A stretch of 64,000 nt of DNA. It comes from Raffaelea ambrosiae. Lineage: Eukaryota > Ascomycota > Sordariomycetes > Ophiostomatales > Ophiostomataceae. The notes beneath the pieces were generated by a model, which had not been told where the DNA came from, searched no databases, and saw only the letters and a program-made list of their open reading frames with translations. Of this stretch, positions 10,401 to 21,605 are shown in pieces; within the stretch, counting starts at the first letter, position 1, and each line of letters starts with the position of its first letter. The stretch covers positions 1,054,001 to 1,118,000 of the forward strand of contig PCDI01000001.1 in assembly GCA_002778195.1 (NCBI GenBank). Reading direction: 5' to 3'. The position numbers were made by a program, and so were the translations under genes.

Positions 10401-11640
10401 GAGGCGGGCTCAATGGCCGAGCGCCGGCAGAGACGCTGCTGGTCTCGGCCAGGTTGGACGTTGGCTTGGCAAATCCAGAGGAGCCCATCGGGTTCATGGC
10501 TGGCGGGCTGATCGAGCGCAGGTTCGGGGCACTACCCTTGGACAGGATCTGCCGCCGGTCAGAGGCCAGGCCGAGGCGGTCGTTGAAAGTGAAGCCAGTG
10601 GGCGAGGAAGACGAGCTGCCGAAATCGGGGGTTCTTGAGCCCAGCATGCGTCTGCCGGTCAGGGTGTCCACACGCGAGAGGGCAGATGTCTGGTGCTCTT
10701 GCAGGTCCTGGGTCAGACCCTGCTCGTACAGCCTCCGTGCGCGTGTGGTCGTCCGCTCAATGGAGCCGGATGTGTGTGTTGTGGGCGAGCCGATTTGGGA
10801 TTGGGTGGAGAAGTCCTTGACAGACGACGTGGGCTGCGACACCACCGAAGTGGCGGCAGTGGAGTTGCGGGCTCCGGAAGACGATGTGGAGGATGTTTCG
10901 CGGCGCAGGTTGTAGCCGAGCGGAGACGGCGAGTCGGACCGCGGGAATGGAGAGGATGCGGAGTCATAGTTGTCGTTGGTGCTAGGGAAGGAGCGGGTGG
11001 TGTCTGGCGTTGAGCTGGCGTCCTCGAGATCCAGCATGGCAAGCCGGTCCTTCTCCCGTTGCTTAAACTTCTGGAAGGACGACAAGGAGACGTCGTCCTC
11101 ATAGACGGCTCGGCCAGTGTGCCCGCTGCCTGCAATGCGGTAGATCTTTTGGCGGCCACCAAAAAGGTTGTTGCCCTCGCCGGGCCGGGTGCGGCTCATG
11201 ATGCTGCCTTGCTGCGAGTCGGTATCCGAAGCATAGGAGTCTTTGCGGAGAAATGGCGGTGCTGCCTTGATCGACTCGACCTCGGCAATGTCGTCGAGGC
11301 CCTTGAAGTTGAAGTCTGCCACCAGCCTCGACTGTCGCTGGGACTGCCGCTGCGGGTACAGGACACTGTCGTCGCTGGCCTTGCCGATCTTGGTGTTGGG
11401 GTCATCCTGCTCTCTAAGCATGGAAAACCGTGCAGACAGGCCAGTCATCAACAGACTTGTCCGGAAGTCGTCCGATGGCGGCAGGGCGCTGGTGAGATCG
11501 ATTTCCACCTTCTCCTCCTCTTCCTGGGCCTTCTTGCCCCTGCGGAATAAGGAAGGCAGCGAATGCTGCTCCTCGGAGGATGAGCGGCCAACTGGACCGG
11601 GATCCTCCTTGGCCCTTCTCTTAGTCCTGAATCGGTTCAT
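7441..11640 (-). CDS. Large Ser/Pro-rich, largely disordered protein of unknown function
   Basis: A single uninterrupted frame of 1,399 codons opens with an ATG and MNRFRTKRRAK. I recognise no enzymatic domain and no signal peptide or membrane segment. The N-terminal 200 residues look the most structured or conserved: a basic start, a lysine/glutamate cluster near residues 34-46, then short motifs such as DDFRTSLLMTGLSARFSMLREQ and FNFKGLDDIAEVESIK. A possible helical stretch (FQKFKQREKDRLAMLDLE) follows. The middle and C-terminal parts are dominated by Ser, Pro, Thr, Gln and Arg, with proline tracts around residues 980-1200, and contain many potential SP/TP phosphosites. The composition suggests a scaffold or regulatory protein, but that is only inference. 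The frame is intronless, unlike nearly all other genes in the window. Coding status is secure from length; function is unknown. Confidence 0.85.
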   Translation of the reverse strand: MNRFRTKRRAKEDPGPVGRSSSEEQHSLPSLFRRGKKAQEEEEKVEIDLTSALPPSDDFRTSLLMTGLSARFSMLREQDDPNTKIGKASDDSVLYPQRQSQRQSRLVADFNFKGLDDIAEVESIKAAPPFLRKDSYASDTDSQQGSIMSRTRPGEGNNLFGGRQKIYRIAGSGHTGRAVYEDDVSLSSFQKFKQREKDRLAMLDLEDASSTPDTTRSFPSTNDNYDSASSPFPRSDSPSPLGYNLRRETSSTSSSGARNSTAATSVVSQPTSSVKDFSTQSQIGSPTTHTSGSIERTTTRARRLYEQGLTQDLQEHQTSALSRVDTLTGRRMLGSRTPDFGSSSSSPTGFTFNDRLGLASDRRQILSKGSAPNLRSISPPAMNPMGSSGFAKPTSNLAETSSVSAGARPLSPPLSEADEVPVLAIEPRDVGKATSMGVFQKPSLPYDESRFAQRQMQLQQGRETPTERFRAESSASRAPSISSRSSSVPRQPQQTSEPKTTGVVAAAVAAFTSGTAASAMTSNNSRRQDAYKSKTFLFDDNEEDTPSYVPETMPLPEATERPSDEEHPAFRQSALPTPLLLNNKPLDRDSAIPEAPETPETAEHAPGSDGDLPVDSPTLPGAGLSGMVRQHLRNTSAASSVYSTVTPQASNYDNIQSSAAANEPVTIQDLIANSSPWDDDDLAPPPIPTLGGKIPSPPSSQQHTPKTSLESEDRTPNSAIPRFQLSNRGPYAERTSDEMDKDNELDDFANQLANARRRVQERLNSYVESDSSRNTSPVLGPTEPPVPLSSMKANPLGILRGKSSRGSLIDRHRDVSQSRAMKMLGIGSATMSTAPSPSKPSFDDPIAPGLAPSPSVASLVPTPAAPALNTMAEEKEEEEQHHYQQRSLESQGGRDGTSAPPSAPASLPRSSSDADDESTGQEQDRDGSPGPSSEEENLHPGLRAFRNARRQLQKQKELDALAQHQAHAPPSGAVAPIALSAPSPPASQQAPQQAPHPAYSGSMPPTRQAPVPDFSQRQGPPPRERRAPPPAGGRERIPPPMMYKQRDFSQESRDEAGPRSRSQSRTSDRDRSTSDTSRNGGMRPGPMPGPMPGQMPPPPRMRNSPPRDDRQHASPRMGPNGSVPHAMGPIGMGAPRPPHSPYGGPMPPARSPGLPGTDIRQSPHMPPQRYPNSPGLKSMASSSTLAVHTTGSTSISAQPSPISPLAGSTLPSSPYMSDGGLSTASEPPATPAQAKKAQTHTPPSPEQLADAAARMQQPPLGYSSSTLTEAMKKVVRKEDISEPKFIMSTSRVPTVSLSDATTKPLVLPSTAPPTVPPINPLRKTGTRRGIMGGIRGRRGTNEDADIPQASFGVPYVTDEEAMAGPRRLHKQPSDGSGLHSRTAVAGPPAPRMDGPGGMI

Positions 11641-13320
11641 TCTGATGTCGGTTCTAGATTGTGAAGCGGCAATACATTGACAGTTGTGTTTTGGTGTCTG
11701 CGTATCTGCCTCCTCTCACGAGACACAGTCTGGAGAGAAAAAGGCCGAGATGAGACAGGTCGACGGGTAAACGGTTAGAGAAGCGAGGGAAATAGTTACT
11801 TTCCCGGGCGTTGTGCGTAGGGCAGGCGAAGTCAGACGAGTTCGCTGGGCAGGAAATTACTGTTATAGGGCATTAGACACAGATATCAAGTCTGGGGGGG
11901 TTGCGACGGTATGAATGTGGGATGGGGTAGGCATAAGACAAGAGTAGCAGACAGAAGCAGCGAAGAGATATGACAACAGAATCCTGCCGCTTTCCCGATA
12001 CCACTTGGAATGGAGAAGGATTGGCTGCATGCAAGATTGTGCAAGATCATGTAAATGGGCCCTGACCGGAAGGAGCAAAGAAAGCGACGCATGAAGAGAT
12101 AAGGAACGCAGGAGACAGGACGACCAGAATGAGAAGAAAACCAGGAGGCTTGTGAAGGCTAGGCAGGTGATCTGACAGACAGGAATGTGCATTCCACGTT
12201 CCAACTCCCGGCAGAGGACTGCTTCCGGGAGATCGGTTCTTTTGTTTTGCAGAGCAGAGACGATCCTGTTCTTAATTGCATGCTTGCTATTCTTGGGAGT
12301 GTTTGTGTGGGACGGCAGAGGAAGTGGACAATATGGGAGAGCCCACAAAACGCAAAAAAAAAAGAGACGACGCGAAAGAATAAGGCAGCGAAAGACCAGC
12401 AGAGGACGAATAACGTTTGGTTGATGCGTATATCTCTTACCTATTTGTTCCTGGTATTGGACGAGGATCTTGAGGAGCTATGCGTTTCGAATTAGAGAAC
12501 CAGAGAGGCAAAGCCAGGTTTGCTGGCGATCATGCAAGCGGCAGAGCACCCAAAACGACTCGGAACCGTAGGAGAGTATGCCTCTTGCCTGGCTGTCGAG
12601 GGGTCGTTGTCTGGTGAGGGTATCTGTGGTGTGCCCCTTTGTGTGTGCAAGCTGTTGGATCGGTTCAACGGATGAGGATGTCGTTTCTTGTCTCGTCTGG
12701 TGCACGAGGGAGCCGTGGGTCGCGTCAAGATTCGTCTGGTCGAGAGTTTGCTGGCAGCGGCAGATTATGGTGGGCAGCAATAATGTGTTGCAGCCAAGAT
12801 GCAGCCCAGGTGAGGCGAAAGTGAGACGAGGGAAAAACTAGGACAGTGATGTCAAGTCGGTGATGCTGAGAAGAAGTGTATGTGTATGCGTAGAAAATGT
12901 CGAGAATAAAGAGTGACTCGGGTGAGCGTCTTGGCTTGTTCGAAGGAGCGTCGGTTTTTGGTGAAAACCCCAGAAGAATATGAAGGAAAACAAAAAATAA
13001 CTAAAAGAAAGGCAGGACGCTTCGAGTCAAGTCGTCCAAGTCGAAGTGAAAAAGCAGATATAAAAGAGCGAATGCTTCGTAGCAAGAAAAGAGTGTGTTT
13101 GTCGAAAGATGATGCAGGATAGGGAAAGGGAAGAAAAAAAGAGAGCAAGCCAAGATGGGCGAGAGGGCCAGACAGTCAAAAGAGATCACAACAGGCGTTG
13201 GAACGGGGCTAGGCATCGTGTGGACATCGGGGAAGAAGAAGGGGGGGGGGTGTGCGGTCGGAGAGAAAAGCCCCAAAGAACGGGTTCTCTGCTCTTACCT
13301 TAAGCCCAATTGATTGATTT
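11641..13320. other. Upstream leader/promoter region of the disordered-protein gene
   Basis: About 1.7 kb of purine/pyrimidine-skewed sequence without a supportable gene. On the minus strand it is CT-rich, as is common in long fungal 5' leaders, and a GTAAGA-type donor occurs near 12437, so a leader intron is possible. I cannot define transcript ends. Confidence 0.4.
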
Positions 13321-14663
13321 GCTAGGGTGGAAGCGGGTCCACTAGAGCCAGAGACCGGGATGGGCGAATGGTAGGCCGCAGTTTCGATTTAGGAGTTTGC
13401 CCCTGTCCACAGCGCAAAGACAGCAGAGAGGCCAGGGAAACAGCAATAGCCGGCACGACGCACCCCCAGCACACCGGCGAGCACAGGCAATTCCAATACT
13501 GGCGAGGACGAGAGAGGGAATCCACAGAATCCACTGGATCCACAGAACAAGAAGTAGCCCGATACCCACCCCTGGGAAGGTTGTGGTCGTCCCTGGCGGG
13601 TGGGTCTGGCGTGTGCCTAGCTTCTTTTCCCCTTTCGAAAACGTTTTGATGTTCCTGACGGACGCCAATTGAGTGGGGGACAGCAGGGATTGTCCTGGCG
13701 AGACCCACTCATTCACCGGTGTCTATTGGTCACTTTCTACAAGGGTAGTGTCCAGGGTGCTCGGACCCAGGGGCATCCACCTTCGCTAGTGAGGCAGACA
13801 GGCACCACCCACCGGGGCGGCGACCACTCTCAGGGCAAAAATGGACGGACGAACAGGCGGACGACTGGCCCAGGAGGCCACAGATGCTGCCCAGAGACAT
13901 CGTGGGCGGGAAAAGGATAGTCGTCGCATCCAGAAGGGCCTCTCCTCGCCGGGCATGTCTGCCTTGGTCCTCTGGTTGGCCGCCTTGACTGTGTCGCAAG
14001 CCTTCTTAATGTTCGTATTGCCTGTGTACAAAAGGGGGACTCCGTCTGCTTCTTTTTTTTCTGGTGGCGGGTGTCTCTTTTGGCCTGCCGTGATGCTTTC
14101 TTTTTTCTGCGTTTCGTGTGTCAAAAGGACTCCTCTTCCCGGTCTTCTTTTTTCCCCTTCGCCCTCGCCCAACGCCGGCCTATCGGCGAATCGTGCCCTC
14201 CTAGCTTGGCATCCCCTATTGGGCTGTTGTCGGTCGTTGGGCTGGGGGCGGCAAGAAGAGGGATTTTCACCTCGATCGGCACTCTGGATCGGTCGGGAAG
14301 TGCGTAACAGGCGTACATCTTGCTTTTCTTGCTGTGTGTGGCTGTAAGATACGAGGAACATGCATGCTGGCCGGCCAATGTCTGCGAACAGGTAGCACTC
14401 TTGAAGGAGTAGGAAGGACTGTTTCCTCCACTTGCGAACCGTGCGTGCATCTATGGGATATGCAGGTTAAGTTAACTTACGTAGGCTCAGGAGAGATATT
14501 TTCCGGTCTCCATCTGTTGTTCAGGAGAGATTTCGGTCCGGCATTGGTTGCTTGCCCATTTGACTCTTCTTAAGGAGGCAGACGACACACACGCACGCGC
14601 ACCGCACGCGCGCACACACACAACAGATAAGAGTGGGCAGATGGCACCAGACGGCCGCCAGAT

Positions 14664-14692
14664 GGCCGCCAGATAGCCACTATCTGGCGGCC
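14664..14692. repeat. Perfect inverted repeat, 13-bp arms, 3-nt loop
   Basis: The arm GGCCGCCAGATAG is followed by CCA and then its exact reverse complement. The 11-bp start of the arm (GGCCGCCAGAT) also occurs as a direct copy just upstream, from about 14653. The arms include an AGATAG (GATA-type) core. It could form a strong hairpin or cruciform or be a dimeric protein-binding site; the role is unknown. Confidence 0.85.
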
Positions 14693-17600
14693 TGATACCA
14701 GCCACCAGCCACCGAGCCACACACTCGACGATATTGCTTTTTGTCCGTCTATTCTCGAATGGGAAGCGACGACCCTTTTCGCCCCCTTTTCTCGGACGCC
14801 ATGACGACAAAACTAAGACAGAACGCATTCGCCTTCGCTCTGGGGCGGGAAGGCACGACCAGCTCGCCCTTTCCTTGTCTAGCTGGCTGAGCTTACTTTA
14901 CTCGTGCTAAACTTGAATTCTGGCATTCCGAAACCGCAAAAAGAAAGTCAACGCGGCAGCTGGGAGGGGAAGTCGAGGGGCAGGTCAAACGCAACTCGCC
15001 AACGTCATTGGGAGACAGCCGGTTTAGCGTGGCTGTATGCAGGACAGTTTCGGTGGACGGCCGCAGGGTGCGAGTCACACGGCATCCGTCGATGCGTTTT
15101 GTGGAAGGTGCGAGCGAGCAGCTGCTCCCACTCCTGCGAGCTAGAGCAAGCTCTTTCTCAATTTTTCTCCTCTGGACTGCATGCGAGTACGATTAGAGAA
15201 AGCGGTTGCCAGCGGTTTCCTGCCGGGTGCATGCCCGCCGTACAAGCGCTTCTCTACGACGTCAACGCTCTCTCGTTCAGGCTACGTGCTAACTAGTTAG
15301 TTCGAACGGGCGCTCTTGAAAATGTCCTCATACTACTCGTAAGTACTGACTGACTATTGCTCTTGTCATTTTGTTGGAAACCGACAACCTAGGGGATGGC
15401 TGAATTGCTGGACTGGTTTGATGGTCTCATTTTTAACGGTCCTTGGAGAACCGACCTGAAGCCATGACCTGTTTTTTCTCCTCCTGATTCTTCAATCCTC
15501 CCCGCAGAATCCTTGGAGGCTGCATGTTGGTGATAACCTGCAGAATGTGCCAAAAGCGTGCAGCCCACGTCAAATCGCCCCCTCCCCAAACCCCTTACGC
15601 CATCTACGCATGGTAGTCGAATGGGCCCCCTTTTCACCCCAAAGCTATTGTTCTGTTTCTTTTCTTTTTTCTTTTTTTTTTGTTTGCCCGCCTCTCTTTT
15701 TCTTATCTACCAGAGTTGCCCCCTTTTCGAGACAGCGTTTTTACAGTCTGTGTTTTAGTGATCTTTACCAAATCCAAGACATTTTGCCGTGTGCCAGGGA
15801 GTCCGGGCAAAAGAAAAGATAAAAACAGGCACAAAAGAAGTACAAGCGGGGGCAGACAAAAGGGTCGCCGTCTACGATGTCTTTGGTCATACGAAGCCAG
15901 CGTATCCGAGGCAAAAAGCATCGTCCAGGTGGGTTGATTTCAACGCACGGCTGCGGGTGAGCGTCGACTGATTCGAGAGCCCGTTTGTCCATGTACTATG
16001 TATTTTGTTTGCATCGGCTAGCCAGGCAGGGGGCACGGAGCAGGAGCGGCTCCCGACACACATTCCAGAGAGAGCCACGTTCCTCGACTTTTGTCGGAGA
16101 CGGAAATCCTTTTTGTCTGTGTGCTTTAAGGACAATTTACTTACGGTCCATTTTTGATCCGCGGCGCACCATCTCCCCCCTGAATCCCACGCGATTTCTA
16201 GGGGCAATTCTGACGTTCACCCATCTTAAAAGAAATGGTATTGCCCGCGTGGCACGCCGTGCAAAGCAGATGAGTTATTTCAGTGGAAGACTAGGTTTCC
16301 CGGGCGAGACCAGAGATTAATAGATTGCCCGTGCGAGCTGCCGGTAGTGGTCGCAGGCAAGAGACACCACAAAGGGACACATGAATGGTGTAGGCTACAC
16401 CATGCATAGTACTAGTCATTCACTTTTTTTTTTTTGCTCGCCACGCCAACAGTTGGACGGTGCGTGTTGGCCCATCAATCATCAGTCAGATGATCGCAAG
16501 ACCGAGGAAAGCACAGTACACATGTATGCCGGAATTTGCCATCGCCAAGGCGCTCGACTTTCGACCTGGGCTCACTTAGCCAACTCGAGCCATCCTGGCC
16601 GACCTGAGCCTGAAATAGAAGGACCTTCCAACCAACAGGAGGATGGATATGCCTGATAGTTCAGTGTTCGACATGCCTCAGAACTGGACGCTCTCCACCA
16701 AAAAAAAAGAAAAGAAAAGAAAAGAAGAAAAGATAAGTAAAATGAGAATAAAATAAAAAGCAAACTTTCCTGTTACAGGACAATTATTTAGCGTCTTGGT
16801 CCCTTCGGGTCGGGTACCCGTTCCGCGGGCCAATGGGGCGGGCGGGTGAACGAGGAGGGATGAGGTACTATGGTACACTCCAACCCTGAAAATTAATGCT
16901 AATCCCAACAGGGGCAAGCGCCAGGAACGGTGGGTTACAGAGAGCGTTACAGAGGCGGCAAGGGCCAGGCAGAAAAAATTCACGAAATCACTGTGCAGGG
17001 AACCAAATCCCCCTTTTTTGTGCACACCTGAACAGTGAACGGAGGGTTTCGTGTGACACGGCGCACGAGGCAGAAAGATGAAAGGGGCAGAGGAGAGGAG
17101 GGCGACGATCAGAAGGCTGTTTGGCTGGCACTTGTGCAATATTCTCCTGTTGGCTGCATTTGCTTGAAGCGGACCCGTGCTGCTTGTGCATACGAGTTAG
17201 TTAGTACTTGTTCCGGCTTCAGTGTGTGCCTTGTTATTTGGCCCGGCAGTGGAACACAGGAGGATGCAAAAGAAGACAAAAAGAAACAGAATCGGACTTC
17301 GGTCGTCAGTTCTCACTTTCTTCTCTCCTGGCGACGATCCCTTCTTGTTCTTTCGGTATTGGCGTTTGTACATAGTATATGGTAAAATAAATAAAAATTT
17401 ACTCTGTCGTATGGTGCCCTCTTGTGCGAAAAAAAAGACCCGGTTCTTCTTCATGTACTGTGTACACCGTAGTAAGCATGCCAGGGTCAAAATCCCGGGC
17501 GGCTGGGTGGAGCAAATGGGACGGGGCAAATCTACCGGGGAGTCGACGCACGATGGTGCTGACTGCATGTCCAGAGTTGGAACCGAGCCTCTGGCGTTTG

Positions 17601-20054
17601 CGGGTTTTGTTCTTGCTCGTCACAGGCAGAAAAGCCTGCACACGGCTAGGACTTGTCCATGGTGGAGGACTTCACGCCACATGCAGTTTGAGACTGGATG
17701 CTGTTGGGCTGTCAAATGTACTTCCAATATTTGCTTTAATTGCACGCACACTACTATGTACTACGACCGTTCAAGCTCGCCTACTACTAAACAGTTGTCT
17801 GTCGCGTCTTGCACGAGGCACGAGGCACGCCAGTTTAGTCGGCCTTTTGTCAGCCACAAAGTCTGGCCAAAAAGGCCGGCGCTTGCCCTCCAATGGAATC
17901 TTACCTTAGTGAATCCAAACGTCCCAATCGAATTTGAGCCGCACGCGAGTACTGAGGTCACTGAGCTGCACGGAATCAAAATGAAACGTTTTTAGATTAC
18001 CACAAAATAATCGTGCATGTGCGAGTGCTTCCATAAATTGTGGCAGGTCAGATTGGATGCCAGATTGGAGGCAACATGGGCCGAATTGAGGACGGCCTGC
18101 ACCGTCACAGCGTGTAGCTTACGGAGTCGTCCTTTCTAGGAATGCAACGAGCCGCCACACAAAGAACTCTTCATTAGTAGACCATGTCTACAAGGAATCA
18201 TGAGCTATGATGCTCTCACACAAAAATGCAAATGCATATACTACAAAGTCTATCCAGATCTGACGTCCCAATCCGCGGGCCGTCAGTCCACCAGCGAGCC
18301 AAGTCCAACCATCGGCTGGTTCGTCCGCCAATTCTTGTTCGCCCTTCCAGAGCGCGATGTGGCCCTTTTTCTCATCTTGCTTAGCTCTGGATGGGTCTGT
18401 CATTACGGTTCCAGCTCATAAAGGGCGTCCCAATTTCCACGCAGCTGGGACGGACTGTCCGCTCAAAATGGATGTGATGTGCAAGGTGCGGTCCTTTACC
18501 GCGTGCTACGACTAGCCTACGAGTACGCGATCCCACAAAACCGCCAGATGAACAGGGTGGTTGTCTGGATTGACTGGAGCCTCGAATAGCCCCGGCAGTA
18601 CCGACAGACCCAAAAAGGAGACGAAAACTCTGCTTCTGGGTCTCTGGGTCTCTGGGTCTTTGCTCCGTCCCTCATCCCCTGGCCGAGGTTGCATTGTCGT
18701 CCACGAACGGGAACGGAGTCAGGACGAAAAGAACAAAATAAGAGAGACGAACCTCAGCAATAACCGCACACCGTACGGAGCAAGCACGGTTCCATTGGAG
18801 GACCCAGGCCCGTGGAGTCCCGTTGCATCTGGAAAAACAACAAAAGAACGTTTCGAGAAAACAAACAAGACAGGCGAGAAACAGAAAACAACCAGAAAAA
18901 ACAGTCGTGTGCTCAACTCTTAGTAATGAAACTACGTACTCGTAGGCTGTAACGACTCGTAGTCTTTCTGTTCATTGTGTGTGTGTGTGCGTCTCACTTC
19001 TGTTACCACTACGCGTTATTTCCCACGTGGTTTGATTGCAGAGGATGTGATGTAAAATAGTTAACTGTATGGTACTTTCTATTTTGGCTTTGTTATGTCT
19101 CGGACCATATCCAACACAATGGCCACGAAGGAATACCACCAGCAGATGAGAAGCAGGTTTGAGGATGTCTTCAATCCTTCCGGAGGGGAAAAAAAGGACA
19201 GGAACGCGTCCGGCGACGCGTCTTGGGTTCTTTGGGAGGAGGGTGTGTTTTCTGCCTGCGCCTGCTGCACCCCAGTGGTCGTGCCTTGTTTGTTTGTTTG
19301 TTTGGGCGGTGGCTGCGGGGTAACTCAGCAAGCTCACAGCCCACAAAATGAGCCACCTCGAGGTTTCCACAGAGGATCAGACGGGCGCTACAGACGCTAT
19401 AGGCGCCACAAAAAGCCACCAAATACGCCAGTCAGCGCCAAAAAGTTGTCAAAAATGCACCAAATGTGCCCCAAAAAAAATAAGACGCCCACCGACAGCT
19501 ACAAAAACTCCGCTAGCTAGCCGCAATCAAAACCAGGGCCGCTCGCCGGAGGCTGATCATACGCCGTACGAGTAGTCTACCCATTTTCGCCCCATTCCAT
19601 TCTCTCCATTCTCTCCATCGCGCCTTCCCCGCGAGAACCGGCGTCCGGAGTGGCGACCTTTTTTTGGGTTTGCAGTGGAATAAATGTCTCTGATGACATA
19701 GGAGGCGAAAAGTACTCTTTGTTACGGGATTTTTTCCACGACCGCGACGGAACAGTAGCTTCACGCGTCTGTAAGTAAACAGCAACGAGCGCGTTTTGTG
19801 GTTGTGCTTGTTTTTACGCCGGTATGTCGTGGAGTATGAGAGAAGAACACGAAAACCTCGGACGGACAAATGTTGAGCTACTTTCAAGTATTACTGGTAA
19901 TAACACGACTCTGGAACGGAGGAAAACTGGATCTTCCAATTTCCCTCTTTTTTTCTTTCTTTTTTGCGCCTTCCGCCACAACGCTCCAGGCGCGTCCCCG
20001 GAACACCCTTCTCAATACAGCCGGCTCGTTACGCTGTCTCGTCGACAGCTCGGT

Positions 20055-20106
20055 CGAGCTCCTCGGTAGAGCTCCTCGGTAGAGCTCCTCGGTAGAGCTC
20101 CTCGGC
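20055..20106. repeat. Tandem repeat, 13 bp x 4
   Basis: There are four adjacent copies of GAGCTCCTCGGTA, the last with one substitution (GGCA ending). No coding frame depends on it. It is a simple minisatellite in the gene-poor stretch. Confidence 0.9.
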
Positions 20107-21605
20107 AGGACACGCCAAGAGTCTCCGCTGAGTAACCTGAAAGCTCCATGCTGTGTTCTGAGCCAATGCTGTATCTCAACTGCCTTTACGCACTAACTAT
20201 TTGTTTCTTTTGCGAGGCATCCACAGTAACTTGAAAGGCAGCTCGATACTTCAAAAGCCCAAACAGACGATAGATGTTGTATTGGCCCCCCGAACTACCA
20301 TGACCATGGAGACCATTGTCTGAATAGCGTAGCGTTGGCCCATGATTAGGCATCAGAAGAGTTACACTGCTTTGTAGAAAAGTGGATGAAAAGTAGATAA
20401 CATTCTGTCAGGCAAGTCTAGGCGTCGAGGCTGAAGTTGCCAGGCAAGTGAAGACCAAATATCAATACGCCAATGACAGTGAAGGATTGGTTAGTGGTGC
20501 AATATCAATCCACACTCTTCTGCAGAGGATGACACTCGAAACACAACGCCTGCATGGTGATATATGAAAGCAATGAGTCCTTTCTTCATCTGGTGAGGCT
20601 GCAATGTACGCAGTTTCTACAATGATTTTCTGCCAACCAGTTGCCGCCCGGACTAGTTGTCATGAAACTGTCGCGACGGTGGTCGCATCCACCAGACGAG
20701 CAGGTAGCTATTTCTACTCTTCGACAATGTTGTAAGCGCATTTGGGGGTGTTGTGAAACAAGTATGCAGCCAGGAAAGGTAGCCAAGCGGGCAGGCTTCC
20801 GCTTCCAGAACCGACTCTTTCTTCTTCTCGCTCTCTTTCTTCTCTCGGTTGACTCGAATAAAACTGGGCGCATTGCAAAGAATGATGGGGGCGACAGTCT
20901 TCAGCAGATCTGTTCCTGCAGTATTATGTCAAAGCAATCAGCTTACAGCCTTGTTTGAAGATCGCGACCGTGATCGCGAAAATATGCCGTCACCTAGTGG
21001 GGGCCATACTTCAACTTTTCAGAAAAGAGACCAAGCAAGCCCTTAACAAAGAAGCAGCAACATCTATTTTTTATCTAGACATGCATTCAGTATCCAATTG
21101 GCATTCCTCGCTGCTATGAAGGCGTCCCCTGGGCCTCTGTAAAAGAAGACCCGGGCTGTGACATCTTACGAAGGCTTCTTTTTTTGACTTGATCTTTCCC
21201 TTTTTTTTGGAAGCCAGAGTGCTGGGGGCCAGGAGGTCTATCTGAGGCTATTCATATTGTTCTTGCAGATGCAGGGGCGGCTTACTTACAATGCAATGAA
21301 AATGATCTCTGTCCGGTGACCGGGCTGCAAACATGTTTTCGAGCTTGAGATCTCCCCGGAAGAAGAACGAACTGAGGCGTCTATATAACATGTCTTCTTT
21401 GCCTCCCATTCTAGAGGATCTTTTGTGATTACAATCAAGTCAAGTTTCGTCTCTGAATATCTGCTACACACCCAAGATTATTTCCCGTTCACTTCCTTTG
21501 ATACATCTGCCATCTTCACAGCTCGGGTATGTTGCTGTCCCCTTTTCAAACCCTCACTCGGGTCTTATTAGTCTAACGTGCACTCTCCCCATTCAAAGCA
21601 CAGCC

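Larger units (their letters stand above)
13321..21605. other. 8.3-kb stretch without a supportable gene
   Basis: All reading frames here are short (at most about 260 codons), low in complexity and without recognisable family motifs. I found no transposase, reverse transcriptase or integrase motif, and no tRNA or rRNA. Two structured elements stand out: a perfect hairpin at 14664-14692 and a 13-bp tandem array at 20055-20106. Long non-coding transcripts, fast-evolving small secreted proteins with several introns or very decayed repeats cannot be excluded by eye. Confidence 0.45.

Noticed and set aside
20055..20106. Tandem repeat considered as a CRISPR array
   Set aside because: The 13-bp units are directly adjacent with no spacers and the host is a eukaryote.
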